Source of the DNA: Dolomedes plantarius
Taxonomy: Eukaryota; Arthropoda; Arachnida; Araneae; Dolomedidae
NCBI GenBank assembly: GCA_907164885.2
Contig: OU015501.1
Location: 24,747,591-24,811,590 of the forward strand
Length of the DNA: 64,000 nt
Reading direction: 5' to 3'
In this document: positions 33,879-47,262 of the stretch, piece by piece
Layout of the letters: each line of letters begins with the position of its first letter
Position numbering within the stretch: the stretch's first letter is position 1
Translations under genes and position numbers: made by a program
The notes under the pieces: model-generated
Told to the model about the DNA's origin: nothing
The model's input: the letters and a program-made list of their open reading frames with translations, nothing else
The model's database searches: none

Positions 33879-36757
33879 CTTATTTTGAATCCCTTCACGT
33901 CTGTGCTTTCATTGTAAGGATGATCATTTCATTAGTATAGCAAAATATTAATTCAGTTACATCTTATTTAATTTTTATAACAAACCTATGTGACTATAAT
34001 TTTCTTCTACCAAAACTCTGTAAATTTTTTTCTAAGACCGAGGGAAAATATCATCTAATTTAGCTAGCAATTGTAATGATTATAGATCAATTAAGAAAGG
34101 GAAAAGCAATTCATCTCTGAATTCTTAGATTATTTTTTTATAAGTCACTTGGAAATTTTGTTAAATGTTTCTACCCACAGTTAATAAAGTAAAATCCATG
34201 TAAAGTGCATGTTTATCACAGTCATTCCCCAAAACCTTAATATTTATACTAGAGGCATTTCATATTAATAAGAAATTTTGGATGTTTGAAAGCAGAGAAA
34301 TTGATTTATCTCCATATTTTAATTTGTTAGTAGACTTGCATCATTTTAAATAGTTAATTTTTTTCAAATTTCTTTTAGAGCTTAAATCGTAGTAGTCAGT
34401 CCTAAGGACCTTAATCACAACAACAACTTAAATCGTAAAAAAAAAGAAAAAAAAACTAAATAATTTATTTATAGTGTGGCAAGTCTTTCATATGTTGGTT
34501 GTTCATAATGTGATTCTTCCAATATTTTCCCTAGCATTTAAAATTTTTGAGTATTAATATAAAATGCAAGATACATGTATTCAGAAACAATATATTTTAT
34601 TAAAAACTGAACTACTTCTTCATTGACTTGCTATTGAATATTTTAGATTTTGAATAAGCACACGATGTAAGGATTCTTTGTTATAGAATTTTAATCATTG
34701 CCCAATTTTAATCATTGTCTTCGATCCTAAAAGACGGAATTTAACAGTTAAATATTAAATGAAACAAAAGAGGGAGCACTCTTTATGAATAATACATCAT
34801 TTGACTGAATTAAAAATAAATTCTTTAATCTTAAAACAGACTTGAATTTATCTACCAGTAAGAAAGAGTATTTTAGATTCTACAGTAATATATATAAGTA
34901 AATTTATTCTTAGATAAATTTTAGCATAAATTGTAATTTATATTTCTCATAATTTTCCATACCTATTGCTAAAAGTGAAACAGTATGATAAATAACAAAA
35001 AAGATCATAATATTTTTAAGTCAAAGAAAGTGTCATATTTTAGTTACAGTGACTAGCTTTATATTTAAATTTATACATGAAATACTTTAGATACTTTTAC
35101 TCTAATTTTAAAAAGGTATTAAAATAAGTAGATAATTTTTTCATAAATAATTATAAATAAATACACATTTTACATGAGCAATCAGTTATCAGAAGTGTTT
35201 TAAGAATGTTACAAAAAAGCCTCTATAATAGTCAAGAAAAACTTTCTTCTCTATAAATATGTATACTCATTAACAAATATACTGATTGAAAAAATTATAC
35301 TCACCATCAATATTTTCTTTCATGAATATTGACCGTCATAACTGTTTTTGTAATGTAAGCAAAATTTCAATATAATCAAAGTTCGCTTACCGTGTTAAAT
35401 ACTCGTCCCATAAGAAATTTTTATAAATTTCGAATTCCTGAGATGAGAGGACCTTCAAAATAGTTTATGAAATGAAATATAAATGTTACCCACCTTGTTT
35501 TATTTGCCTTTGCTGGAAATGAAATAAACCTTTTATGACACTTTCTTTATATTGTTCGCCTTACCTGAATATTTTCAAAGGTTTTATTTTTAAATCTTTG
35601 TATAAGTTCGACAAAACTCCCTTTTTCTGATTTATTTGAATTCTAAGACTTTCAACATAGCTCACCTAGAAGAAACAAAACAAACAAAAAAAAACAGGGA
35701 TTTATTCAACTCATTGGATTATGGCTGGGTTTCTGTCGCGCACGACGTTTTAATGAACATAACAACTTCATTTAAACTTCTTTAGAATATGATTTATATT
35801 AGCTGAATTTACGTTAATTTTTATATACTGATATATTTCCCAATAAATGCTTTTTTAAAAATTAATGACTCTAACGTTTAGGTTTGTAGTATATGGGATT
35901 CACTTAGATTTTTGTGTATTCGTATACTTTGTTCCTTACTGATGTAGTTGATTAACATTTCTCTTGATAAAAGGTACGATAATTCCCTAGATTTTTTAAA
36001 AATAATATAAATATTTTAAGTAGTCGAAGATCGCTGTTTTAGTGTATAAAAATGTATTAACATGTTAACGTATTTTATAAAAAAATTACCAATAAATAAC
36101 AATAGCAAGATAGAGAGACAATTTTCTATTTGCCCTATTTTACATAAAAAAAACAAAAAAAACATAGTATCAAATCGCGGTTTATGTACTTTATCAAGAA
36201 GAAAATCGACACAATATTACATGCTTGACAAAAATAATATTAAAAATATTGAATATTAGGAAAAAACTTATTAAAGCTTCATAAAGATCGTGCAAGCTGC
36301 TTGGAAGAAAAAGTAAATTTAGATTGAAAACTAATATGTTTAACTGTTTACTGAACATCATATGTAACATTTGACCCGGAAAGATATCCCAATTAATTTA
36401 TGTTAAGAACTGAAGGACAGAAACAACGGCTGAGGAATTTCGTGGTTCAAATTAGAAGACACATTATAGTAATTACACATATTCAGAATCGATCTATGTG
36501 TATATGAATCGTTTTGAAAAATTGATTCGGATGTATAAAATGGTTTTCATGAGCTCTTTTGGACAATAACATTTTACTCATTTGTTTGTCAAAATTATTA
36601 AGGAATATAGGTTTATAATTTATAAGTGCACAAGATCCTCTCGAGAAAAAATAAGTAAAATGCCTTCAATATATATGTTTCCCTTGAAAAATTCAAAATT
36701 CAAATTTATTAGGTTGCTATTAGCACTTCATTTAGAACTGGAGCAATTCTTACTCAC

Positions 36758-36853
36758 CTGATAAACCTTGAGTTATACCTCCACAGTAAACCGTACAGTT
36801 TGTCGGACTGGACTGGTTGTAAACTTCGTCGAACGTAAGGGGCTTGGCATTGG
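36758..36853 (-). CDS. TIA1: TIA1/TIAR-like gene, exon encoding the linker and start of RRM3
   Basis: This 96-nt exon has acceptor cccatag and donor gtgagta. Split codons join in phase on both sides: A+CC upstream, and G+AT giving Asp downstream. The peptide contains [16 protein letters not shown], the conserved inter-RRM linker of TIA-1/TIAR/Rox8, followed by [10 protein letters not shown], which carries the RNP2-type strand (V-Y-C-G-G-I) opening RRM3. The Y/F-DEV-NQSSP block is very specific to this family and is the strongest single evidence for the gene assignment. RRM3 is the domain that binds mRNA in this family; that role is family knowledge, not read from the sequence. Confidence 0.93.
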
Positions 36854-39847
36854 CTATGGGAGATAAAACGTAAGTTTAAATAATAATTTTTGTATTCAAA
36901 ACACGATAAACAGTTCGAAATTGATATTGCCTTATTCAATGATATTATATCAGTATACAAATCCGTAAAATTATTATTATTTATGCCGTAATCATGTGAT
37001 AGTAGGTAGTTTTGAATCTGTAAAATAAATCTGTCGTAACACATTTTATGCTAAAATCCACATAAAAAGTTCTGTATGCAATATAACAACAAAAGTATTA
37101 ATAAGATAACTTCAAAAATCATGATAATTATTTTCGTTCCATTACAGGTTTGGTGATAACGCTTCTTTGCCTATTTAATGTTATATTAGATGTTTAAAAT
37201 CTATAGAACCAGATTTAAACGGTAGACAAAGACTTTTGATAACTGGGCACCTATTTTGTGAAGAACTTCTCAATGGTTTTTTTTCAGTGAATTTAAAGCC
37301 TGAAAAAAATACTTGTATATTTCTTTTAAATATAAACTGATCACTATAAAATTTCATGGATTGGCATATAACTTTATGTGGCTCAAGGCATCGGAAGAAA
37401 GTAGGTTGCTGTATAGAATATCGATGAACTTTCATTTCGTAGACTAATAGTATAATTCTCCTCATTAAATACCATTCCGTGGGTAAGTGATGTTTGGAAA
37501 TGCATTTATATGAAAAGAAACATTAATGCAATTTTGTGAGACCAAGTTTCTAAAATAATGTAATTTCTGACGAAAAAATATCAAGATATTCTCATCTCTA
37601 TAACGCCTGATTGCAAAGCTAACATAATCAAATGTTTTCCCAAACGCTTTTCCTGATCTGAGTGGTCTGCTTATGGCCAAAAACGACTGCATCACTTCAA
37701 AAACAAGTATCCATGCACCCAATAGAATATCTCGTGATTTATGGGGAAATGAACAGGCTATCACTAGATCCATCGCTTAGTCTCGAATACATGTTTGATT
37801 GCAAGCTAAGCATCGTAAGCTTGCTCACTACACAATGATTATTCTGTCCCACTAGTTAACAACTGCACATTCACAATTCAGAATAAAAGTTGCCCGTATT
37901 CACTGTGTTATTCACTAGATTAGGGTAACTTTTGTTTAGTGCAAGCTTTAGTTGTTTAAGAGGACAGAGCTTTCAGATTTAAATGCGCATCATGTATTAA
38001 AAAATATTTTGACAGTAAAAATATTTTATACATGGACAAAATAAGATGATCTGGTACTTTTTATTACTATTTTACCAATAACGTTTTCAAATTTTGAAAT
38101 TTTATTGAAAATCGGGGAGAGTGAAAAATTATTTAGTGATGAGTAAAATTTATGAGGTTTTAGGCACTAATTCCTCAACTTTATCATGGAAATAATTTTT
38201 TCTAATATATTAAAGGGTTCGAATCGTAGCTAAGTAATCATAAAATAATGTAAAAAATATTTGAATACATTTAAAAAACTGTTACGTCTGAACAGTAATA
38301 CTTTTGTAAATTTATCTAAAACTGAACGTTTAGAAGAATGTAATTCTGATATATTTTTAAGAAGTATTTATTTGAACTTTGTTTTGCTCAAAAATAAGAT
38401 CTAAAACATTTATTACTTTATTTACATCTTCCCCCTTAAGTTGGTATTAAGAAGGACATCATATTTTCAAAAGTAAGTAGATCACAATTACTTTTTGAGG
38501 AAAAATGTTCCCATATGTACATATTGCAAATTTGCTTAAACCATTTCATATATCGCAAATGTATGCTTTAAATGCTTATGAAATAAATATTTTTGCAGTT
38601 TTTCATCATAGTTGCACGATTGATAGTGGAGCATACCAATACTAATATTTTGAAGTTTTTTCGCGTCTCTGGTTGATTATTATTATTTTTTTCCCTCGTC
38701 GCATTTTATCCACGTTTTTTAGAGATAATGTGACGCGATAACTTATTTTGGAAAGCTTATTGATTAATTGCTAATTTCAATTACTATTATCAATAGCTAA
38801 ACAGCGTTTATTTTTAATTTGTTATGTACACTGTTTGTGGTTCTTTACGCTATCCTGTGAATTTTATTCACTGATTTTTTAAATTTCGCCCTTTTAGCTT
38901 GCTTTACTATTACTACTTGTTTGAAATAGTTTGTCTTCCTATATTTTTGCGCCAACAGACCTAAATTTCCTGTCTTTTCCTGTATTTTATCTGCTTTTGA
39001 CATTTAGAGGATAGGAGTACTAGGTTTGTTATCGATTTTCTGCAACTGCTGTCTGATTATAGCCGCTGCTGCTATTGCAGTTCTAAGAGATTGTTTATTT
39101 TATGTACAGACATTCACAGGGATATCTTCTAACAATTTCTATGGAACTTTGAGTGGATGTGTAGTCAATGTTGTGTTAAAGCCCATGACGTGTGATGTAC
39201 AGTCACTTTCAAACAAGTATAAGACAATATTTCCTTTACTGTCATACGTATATTTTTTAAAAACAGTTAGAAAATAATCTTAAACCGGGCTTTATGTCTC
39301 TCGGGTATTTTACCATCATCTTGCTCAATAAGTTTTCCAGTTGATTGAGACGAGACATTCACATTTCTATTCCTGATTGAAATTCAGAACTAAATTCCTA
39401 ACTGAATTTCGGCAGTTGTTATGAGCAATCGAGTGGAAAAAATTTGCCTCAAGCAAAGAATCTTAACAATGTATAAAGGTCTAATTTACATTTTTGTGGT
39501 GTCTGTAACGTAAATACGACATAATTCCTCTCCCTCTATGATCAACGCCTTTTACTTTATATTTAACATTTGACTATATAAAGTTTTCTCACACTTAAAA
39601 GTAATTTTTGGTAATTCGTAAAATATGTACACACCTATGAACTAAAATATTCTTATGAATGCAGAATTTCGATTATTGATGATACATTCAACTGAGTGTT
39701 ATGGGGTTATCGCTGGGTTGCCATCATTTAAAGCTATCATTTTACATTTCTCTCCTAATAATCTCTTGAATTCATTTTCCAAAACACACATAGAGGAGAA
39801 ACAATTTTTTTTTATCGTAATAGCCATTGGAGTAGTTGCATTATAAT

Positions 39848-39907
39848 TAGAGTTACGTAAATTTCGCAAAAAAAATATTACAATATATCAAATTTCGCAT
39901 TTATTCG

Positions 39908-39970
<63 letters not shown>

Positions 39971-40321
39971 CACATTTATTAAAAGAGATTTACATACTTG
40001 GTTAGATAAGTATCAAAATTCTTAGTTAAAAGCCAACATTGTAGTAGTCTCCACATTCTCTTCCTTAAGTCTTTAGCAATAAGTTATAAGCAAATTTAGA
40101 GAGTGAGATCTCTCAGTTAAAGACCATGGATGGTCTTAGATAAGTAATTATGTTAATGACTTATTACTGTTATTACTTAATTTCACTTAAAAATCCGTTT
40201 ATAACCGAGTTTTTGCCGAAAAGTAGTAAAAAAAAAATAATTTCCGCCTTTATTCGCTCATATCGACAAATTTCGCATTTTTTCGCATCTATTTCGTAAA
40301 TACGAAAATTACGTATCCCTA
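39848..40321. mobile_element. hAT-type MITE with perfect 8-bp target duplication
   Basis: A 474-bp element flanked by ATTATAAT (39840-39847 and 40322-40329). Ends read inward are TAGAGTTACGTAAATTTCGC and TAGGGATACGTAATTTTCG. Sub-terminal copies of TTTCGCATTTATTCGC-like sequence occur near both ends. A (TA)n tract lies at 39909-39968. There is no coding capacity. Confidence 0.83.
39909..39968. repeat. (TA)n microsatellite inside hAT MITE
   Basis: A TA run of about 60 bp within the element at 39848-40321. Confidence 0.95.
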
Positions 40322-41004
40322 ATTATAATTCACTGTAAATCCACAGATATCCAAAAGAATACCTCAACCCAGCCGAAGCCATCCGAGAAACAACTGAAGC
40401 CCGAACGCGCGACAGCATCCCTCCTTCACTTCCCCATTTTGGGTCTAAAGCAGGAAACCACGCACACTAACTAAACCACTTATTTTGAAACTAACCCCCG
40501 TGAGTAACTTAATCCCTCAGGTGAGCAGCCACCATACAAGCATGCAGCGACACCCTTCCTCAGAGATCTCTGTATTCAAAATAATATAATACAAGTTACA
40601 AGAGTTGAGGTTAAAATTCACATACAGAGTAACTATACAATACAGCTCAAATATTACAAACTATGCAGTAAGTAAGCAAACATATGTCTCAGACAAAGCT
40701 CAATAAATTATAAACTAATAATTCAGCCATCCACTGAGTATAATATCCAAATATAAAAGATAAATAATAGTTCAACAACCAGTTGAACACAATAATTAAA
40801 ACAATAATTCAACACCCTGTGGAACACAGTCAAAACACAAGTAATGACACTTTTACAACATATATAAATATATAGTATAAAATATCACAATTATATAAGT
40901 ATATAATTTTTTTTGCTAATGTCCCTGACGACTGTTACACCCCAGTCCGGTGTACATATGAATACAAGGAAATAGAAACACAAATCACAGAAGAATTTTT
41001 ATTA

Positions 41005-41184
41005 ACAAACGTTGACACCGGAGATGGACGATGGGTTGAAGCTCCCCCTTTTTAGACGGGGCTCCTTTTGCAGGCGGAAGACTGACCGGTTCCCCAGAAT
41101 GCAACCAGGTCTTATGCGGGAGTCGAACGGGTGCCCCCTGCGTGACAGGCTGATGCCTTAACCACTTAGCCACTGGGCGACATA
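41005..41184 (-). repeat. tRNA-like SINE sequence beside A3
   Basis: The minus strand begins CGCCCAGTGGCTAAGTGGTT (A-box-like D arm), then AAGGCATCAGCCTGTCACGC (loop CTGTCAC) and CCGTTCGACTCCCGC (B-box-like). The T-stem does not pair and there is no proper acceptor stem, so it is a tRNA-derived repeat, not a working tRNA gene. It ends less than 40 bp from transposon A3. Confidence 0.6.
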
Positions 41185-41202
41185 AGTATATAATACATAA
41201 TA

Positions 41203-42611
41203 CACTGCTGGCCACCCAAATTGCAACACCAAGAAAGACAAGAGATATCACAACAAAATTTATTTTGTAGATAACATGTTGACCAAGTATCAAATGATTA
41301 AATTTATAGACATCTGTGAAGTGTGGTTCCTGCCAAAATCAGTAGCCAGAGTAGCCGCCATTGTTGGAGATCACCGCTGCCACACGCCTCGGCATTGATT
41401 CAAAGATACTTTCAATGAGTTCTTGGGGTACAGCAGACCAAGCAGCTTCCACACGTTGCCAAAGTTGATCTGCTGTGGCAGCTGGGGATGGAATCTGGGT
41501 CAATCGTAGAGCAACCATGGACCACATGTTTTCTATCGGCGAAAGATCCGGAGAGCGAGGCGGCCAGGGAAGCAATTCAATCTGGCGATTGACGAAGAAC
41601 CGTTGGACAATGCGTGTCACGTGTGGTCGCGCATTATCCTGTTGAAATATGGCTGTGGGCAAGCCCTGAAGGTAAGGAAGGACAACTGGCTCCAACACCT
41701 CGGAGATGTAGCGCTGACTGTTTAAAGTACCGGCAATGCGTACTAGAGGTGTGCGAGAGTGATATCCAATACCGCTCCATACCATAATACCCGGTGAAGG
41801 ACCAGTGTGGTGGTGCATAACGCAGCTGTTCAGCATCCTCTCTTCACGGTGTCTCCAGACTCGAATGCGACTATCGTGGTGTTGCAGACAGAAGCGTGAC
41901 TCGTCAGTAAAGACAATTTCATTCCATTCTGCCGTCCACATCCTTCTGTCATCGCACCATTGGCGGCGGAGACGTCTGTGGTTCTGCGTCAAGGGTAGAC
42001 AAAGCAATGGACGTCTTGCGGACACACCACTCTGCTGTAAACGGCGTCGAATGGTACGCGCAGACACTGGATGATGCGTTACAGACTGCATGTGCTGTGC
42101 TATGGTTCGTGATGTGACTGAGCGATCCGTCACTGCCATGCGCACAATTTGCCTGTCATCACGTGAAGTGATGCGCTGAGGTGGATGCGATCAAACACGC
42201 CGGTTCGTCGTACCCTCCTGCATCCAACGATCACATATCCTCATTAAAGTTGTTTGGTTTCGTCCAACACGACTACCGATTTCCCTGAAAGATAATCCAC
42301 AATCTTGGTTGGCCACTATCCTTCCTCTGTCGAACTCGGATACTTGATCAAAAGATGATCGCTGTTTTCGACGAGGCATAATTGATCGGTTTTTTGAAAA
42401 AACCACAAGAAAAACACAATTGCCGAACTTGAAATCGTCGAACTCTCCAAGCCTTAAATAGCGCTCTGAAGTGGCGCCACTTGCGCGCGTGATGTGCGTC
42501 TGCGCTGAAATTCTAATCATTTGCATATCTCACCTCCTCTAATGCATGTTGTAAATTTCATGTTATTTGCATGTTTCCTTCAGGGTGTTGCATTTACAGT
42601 GGCCAGCAGTG
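41203..42611 (-). mobile_element. Tc1-like transposon, family A, copy A3 (in TIA1 intron)
   Basis: A 1409-bp copy flanked by TA at 41201-41202 and 42612-42613, with CACTGCTGGCCAC at both ends. It lies in the same orientation as the TIA1 gene, inside the intron upstream of the linker exon. A tRNA-derived SINE-like sequence ends less than 40 bp to its left. Confidence 0.95.
41339..42379 (-). pseudogene. Family A transposase with one nonsense codon (copy A3)
   Basis: The 347-codon frame matches A1. A TGA at 42191-42193 replaces Arg63 (CGA to TGA, a CpG-type transition) just before SHPPQR. All catalytic residues remain (FTDESRF, QQDNARPH, SPIENMW). It shares DSRIRVWRH and TGPSPGIMVW with copy A4 against A1 and A2, so A3 and A4 look like closer relatives. 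Confidence 0.92.
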
Positions 42612-42860
42612 TATAATACGCAGTATGAGAATCTAATATCAGTCACAAAAAATGTCAATTCTCAGCACAGTACTCCACATATATAGCGAGTGTTTACGCC
42701 TAGACAGCTAAAAGAAAAATGTTCCCAGCGAGTTTTACCGCCCGAATAACCCGACTATACCTAGCTTCACGATACCAAATCAATACAAAACCGTCACCGT
42801 TCCTTAGGATGTATGGCCCAAAATACAAACATAATTGCAATACTTAATAAAAAAGTTAAA

Positions 42861-44060
42861 CTAGGGCGGTTGAGCAACAAAAAGACAATGACAATAAACA
42901 CAAAACAGCAAACATGGGCCCAAGCAAAAGCAGGAACTAAATTCCTCCATAGTTAGTCCTTGAAATGATGCGTTGAACTTCCGTCTGGTAGACATTCTCT
43001 GAAAGTTGATTGGATGATAAGCATCTTTGATGTTTTTGTATTGACTCATGAAATACACACAATTTCCACACCCTTCCCTCGACAGTACCTTCGTAAATGT
43101 TTTCGCAACATTTCCTACATCATCCTAGCCATTTTTACAAAACTTGGCTAAATGTCTCTATTACCAACAGTTGTAACATTGTCTCGGTTTTAGATATTCT
43201 TTTATCCCACAGCGTTGCCTAACCAATTTTATTTTTTCACTTTTTCTAATTTATTAAACGCATATCTTTTTAAACTAATTATCCAGTTATCTCCATTCTA
43301 CGCTTTGTATTTGGTGATTATATAATCTTCTGCATTCTTTAGTTCATCATTTTGTTCAAAAAGTTTTCCCCTCGTTTTTTATTTATTATAATTTTCATTG
43401 ACACCAAATATGATTAGTTGCGGATCTCTTTTTGCTGGATTTGCAACCCTATAATTTGTTTTTAATTTATATATTTCTTTAAACTTGTTAATTAATTTAT
43501 CAATATCTTCCTGACTGTCGGTTCATATTAATAATCTCCCTTTACTATGTTTTTTTACATAAGTTAATTCCAGTTTACTTGGGTAGGTCAAACTTTGTAT
43601 TTCCTGTTTAGTTGTATCTGAACTCTGTTCCTCCCAAGGAGTAATAGTTACCATAAAAGTGTCTTTAGCTGCCTTTTTCCTGGACCTCGATCTTCTTACC
43701 TCTCCTTTTCCCATCTTAGTCACTTCAGGCTAACTGTTCGTTCTAGTAATATTAACTTCTTACAAGATACTAATTTGTTCCACAAGGAAGCTTATATATT
43801 TGTACAAATCACTTGTCGTTTTTACTAATGCTGATACGTCTTCATTCATCTGCCTCCTTGCCTCAACAGATATTTTTACTGAGCTTATGGCATTTATTAA
43901 TTTACTACGTTCTTATCGCACTAGAGCCTCAATATTGACTCCTTGCAGTATCGTATCACAAAATTTCCTTTTTATAGAATCCAGGAGATATGAAAGAGGC
44001 ATTTATGCATTGAAGAATCGAACTCATAGCGTCTAGCTGCATTACGTTTAAAGAGGTATT
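42861..44060 (-). pseudogene. Gag-like ORF relic of a retrotransposon (zinc knuckle)
   Basis: The minus strand carries a Gag-like order: a helical part (SSVKISVEARRQMNEDVSAL), then a basic segment (RRSRSRKKAAKDT), YPSKLELTYVKKHSKGRLLI, a TGA stop at 43523, and in the same frame SQEDIDKLINKFKEIYKLKT and RDPQLIIFGVNEN. Further on come LFEQNDELKNAEDY and GDNWIISL. Near 43150-43190 a CCHC knuckle is readable as CYNCW-stop-stop-RHLAKFC (C-x2-C-x4-H-x4-C). Frameshifts follow. This resembles the nucleic-acid-binding ORF1 products of jockey-like non-LTR elements of arthropods. No reverse transcriptase was seen next to it, so it is a truncated relic. Confidence 0.72.
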
Positions 44061-44408
44061 TAAATCTTTTTTTATGGCGTGTCAAGGCAAATTCAGTCGC
44101 ACATTAAAAAAGTGATCCTATGTTATGGGGCTATCTGTCATTGTATATTTTATAAAAGTGAACTGGAAATATTCCAGATATTCTATACAAGGAGCTTTAG
44201 GTAAAGCTGACAGAGCTTTCAGCTTGCTATCATCTAATCGAATGCAGATTAGTATCGTAATCTATATATTTAAGTTGCTAAGCCGACTGTTTGGGCTGTC
44301 TGTGAGAGAAAACTACTGCATCAGTTTACATCATTTTGGTCTTAAACGAAAGATTGTAATCTGTAGATTTGCCAAATTTGGTTTTTGTAACCGCATCTTT
44401 TAGTAAAT

Positions 44409-44720
44409 AGTGATAATTTACAATTAAAAATTTATTTCTGTGCATGCTCAGTGGCCTGTTTAAATCTGGCTTTAGAAATTCACTGTTTTTGAGCATGCTT
44501 AGTGACATGCTTTAATGATAAACGCGTTTCTTCCGAGGAGTCTCTCTAGATCTCTCTCTCTGCCATTTTGATTTTTATGATAATTATGTTTGTGAAACAT
44601 AAGATTAAACCTGATGGAAATCGTTTATTGCGCGCTGTTTAATTAGCGATAATTTACAGTAAAAAATTGCTTTCTGCGCATACTCAGTGACATTTTTAAA
44701 TCTGGATTTAGATACTCACT
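44409..44720 (+). repeat. Pair of direct repeats of about 76 bp, 236 bp apart
   Basis: GATAATTTACA...TTCTGTGCATGCTCAGTG...TTTAAATCTGG at 44409-44484 recurs as GATAATTTACA...TTCTGCGCATACTCAGTG...TTTAAATCTGG at 44645-44720. Confidence 0.7.
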
Positions 44721-46000
44721 AAGCACGAGGCCGCTTAAACACATTAATTTGTTTCTGCGCATTATTATGATTTTCACCATTTGGCAATAATGTGTTGGGT
44801 ATAATTTATGTATTAGTACATTTATTTACTATCTAGCAGTCATGTTTTGACGGGTACCAACTAGTCTTATTGAGTTTTACTAAATGTCTTCTTCTGCGTA
44901 AAGACCTTTCAGAATTTTATGTTGATGAGACTACAAAAATTCTTGGCTAAAAAAAAGGGTCATTTCTTTACTTCAGGCTTATAAAAGACTGAATAAAACT
45001 GTTCACTAATATCTAGTTAATTTATAAATAGCATAGCAACCGCAAATCAACGCACACAGGATGTTGATTGGTATATATTTATTTATTTTTTATATAATCA
45101 TGCGAAGACACTGATTATTTGCTCGAGGAATCTTTGTTAAGTGCTTCCTAAAGGCTCATTATTGTTCTATCCAGTGGTGGAACGTCACTGTAATGATCGC
45201 CTGCTAGGATTGAAATGTAAACACTTTATCAAACCTCGTGGGCCGCATCCTTCCGTCTAAACTATATGAGAGGGATGAGTTTTATTTCATTTACTTCCGC
45301 AACAAGTTATCTGTATTGCAAATGCATTTCAGTCAGTAAATTTCAAATTAGACTTACTCTGTGTAATTTTTCTAACATGCAATAAAGCTGTTTGTTTATC
45401 TAATACTGCAAAATTTAAATTTAATTATTATTTTGGACTCAAATAGTTATAAAAATGAGGAAGAGTTCTTGCCACATTGTTGACGAGAATCGTTATATTT
45501 TAAGTCATTAAAGAAACTTTCCAAATTAAAATATCAATATCTTTTGATAAACATTAGATCCTTCTACAACATGGGAAGAGGTATAATTGCTCTCCAGTGG
45601 TTAATCACAAAACAATAAGTTTCCCACCAGTAAGGCATCAACTATGATTGAACTGAAGACTAGTCACATCAGTAATTCCTGTATACACAGTCGAGGGTCC
45701 GCCTGTTCCTTCAATTACTATGGATCTGGACGCCGGACGGACAGTACAGATCTGCCGACCAATTTAGGTATCCCCGGACCCCTTTCCAATGGTTAAATTA
45801 AATTGGTCAAGAGACATACATACTACCGAAATGACTATCTGAACTGTGTATGTGATTTCGGTATGATATCAGACATATATGCGATCTTTAAAAACAGTCA
45901 AGTCAAAGGAAATAACATTTTTCGGAATCAGTTTAGGCACTCCAAACACAAACCATGCCTTCAAACGCATTCATTTGTGCTGCTTCCAATTTATACATAA

Positions 46001-46890
<890 letters not shown>

Positions 46891-46949
46891 TATTCAAATG
46901 GACACGGGACTCAGTAGTTTATATTTTATAAATTAATGTGGTGTCTTAC

Positions 46950-47058
46950 TTTCAGTCTGTGAACGATTGGCAGGAGGCTTTCTGGTCGCCCAGTTGGTTC
47001 GAATGGCTCGGCTTCCCAGCCATTGGCCGTTCATGGTGCCGATGGCATTTTCAGCATC
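46950..47058 (-). CDS. TIA1: TIA1/TIAR-like gene, exon encoding the end of RRM2 and the linker
   Basis: This 109-nt exon follows acceptor attgtag and is followed by donor gtaagac. It encodes [17 protein letters not shown], then [12 protein letters not shown], then a short linker, and leaves one base (A) over. DAENAI...MNGQWLG and the [11 protein letters not shown] motif are the hallmark of RRM2 helix 2, strand 4 and C-terminus in TIA-1 proteins. The left-over A joins CC of the next exon (36853) to make a Thr codon, so the reading frame is preserved. The acceptor side is unusual: a (TA)n/(CA)n tract ends about 65 bp upstream of the exon, and the R1 repeat ends about 60 bp beyond the donor. Confidence 0.92.
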
Positions 47059-47100
47059 CTACAATAGAAAATAGTAAATTTTATATAAAAAAATTTAAAA

Positions 47101-47116
47101 AGCACACACACACACT

Positions 47117-47181
<65 letters not shown>

Positions 47182-47262
47182 GTATCTATATCTGCATCTA
47201 TCTATCTATCTATATCTATATCTATCTATCAATCTATATATATATATATATATATATATATG
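47101..47262. repeat. Compound (CA)n, (TA)n, (TCTA)n microsatellite next to a TIA1 exon
   Basis: A CACACA run, then a TA run (about 47126-47180), then TCTATCTA-type units and another TA run. It begins about 45 bp upstream of the acceptor of the exon ending at 47058 (minus strand), so it lies within the intron's 3' end. Confidence 0.95.

Larger units (their letters stand above)
25658..36757 (-). other. TIA1 intron, about 11.1 kb
   Basis: Intron between the two RRM3 exons. It contains a duplicated block (about 25860-26170 against 27795-28110), a MITE at 29371-30123, a GC-richer stretch around 30.37-30.56 kb, a GC-rich island at 32.57-32.93 kb and a three-unit tandem array at 33.18-33.88 kb. 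The remaining stretches (28.2-29.3, 30.6-32.5 and 33.9-36.7 kb) are very AT-rich with no recognisable feature. Confidence 0.8.

Noticed and set aside
40121..40140. Palindrome AAGACCATGGATGGTCTT
   Set aside because: A single short inverted repeat inside a hAT MITE; expected by chance at this scale and not tied to any function.
41027..41184. tRNA gene with a GTC-like anticodon loop
   Set aside because: The loop CTGTCAC and a B-box-like GTTCGACTCCC are present, but the T-stem does not pair and no acceptor stem closes. It is better explained as a tRNA-derived SINE.
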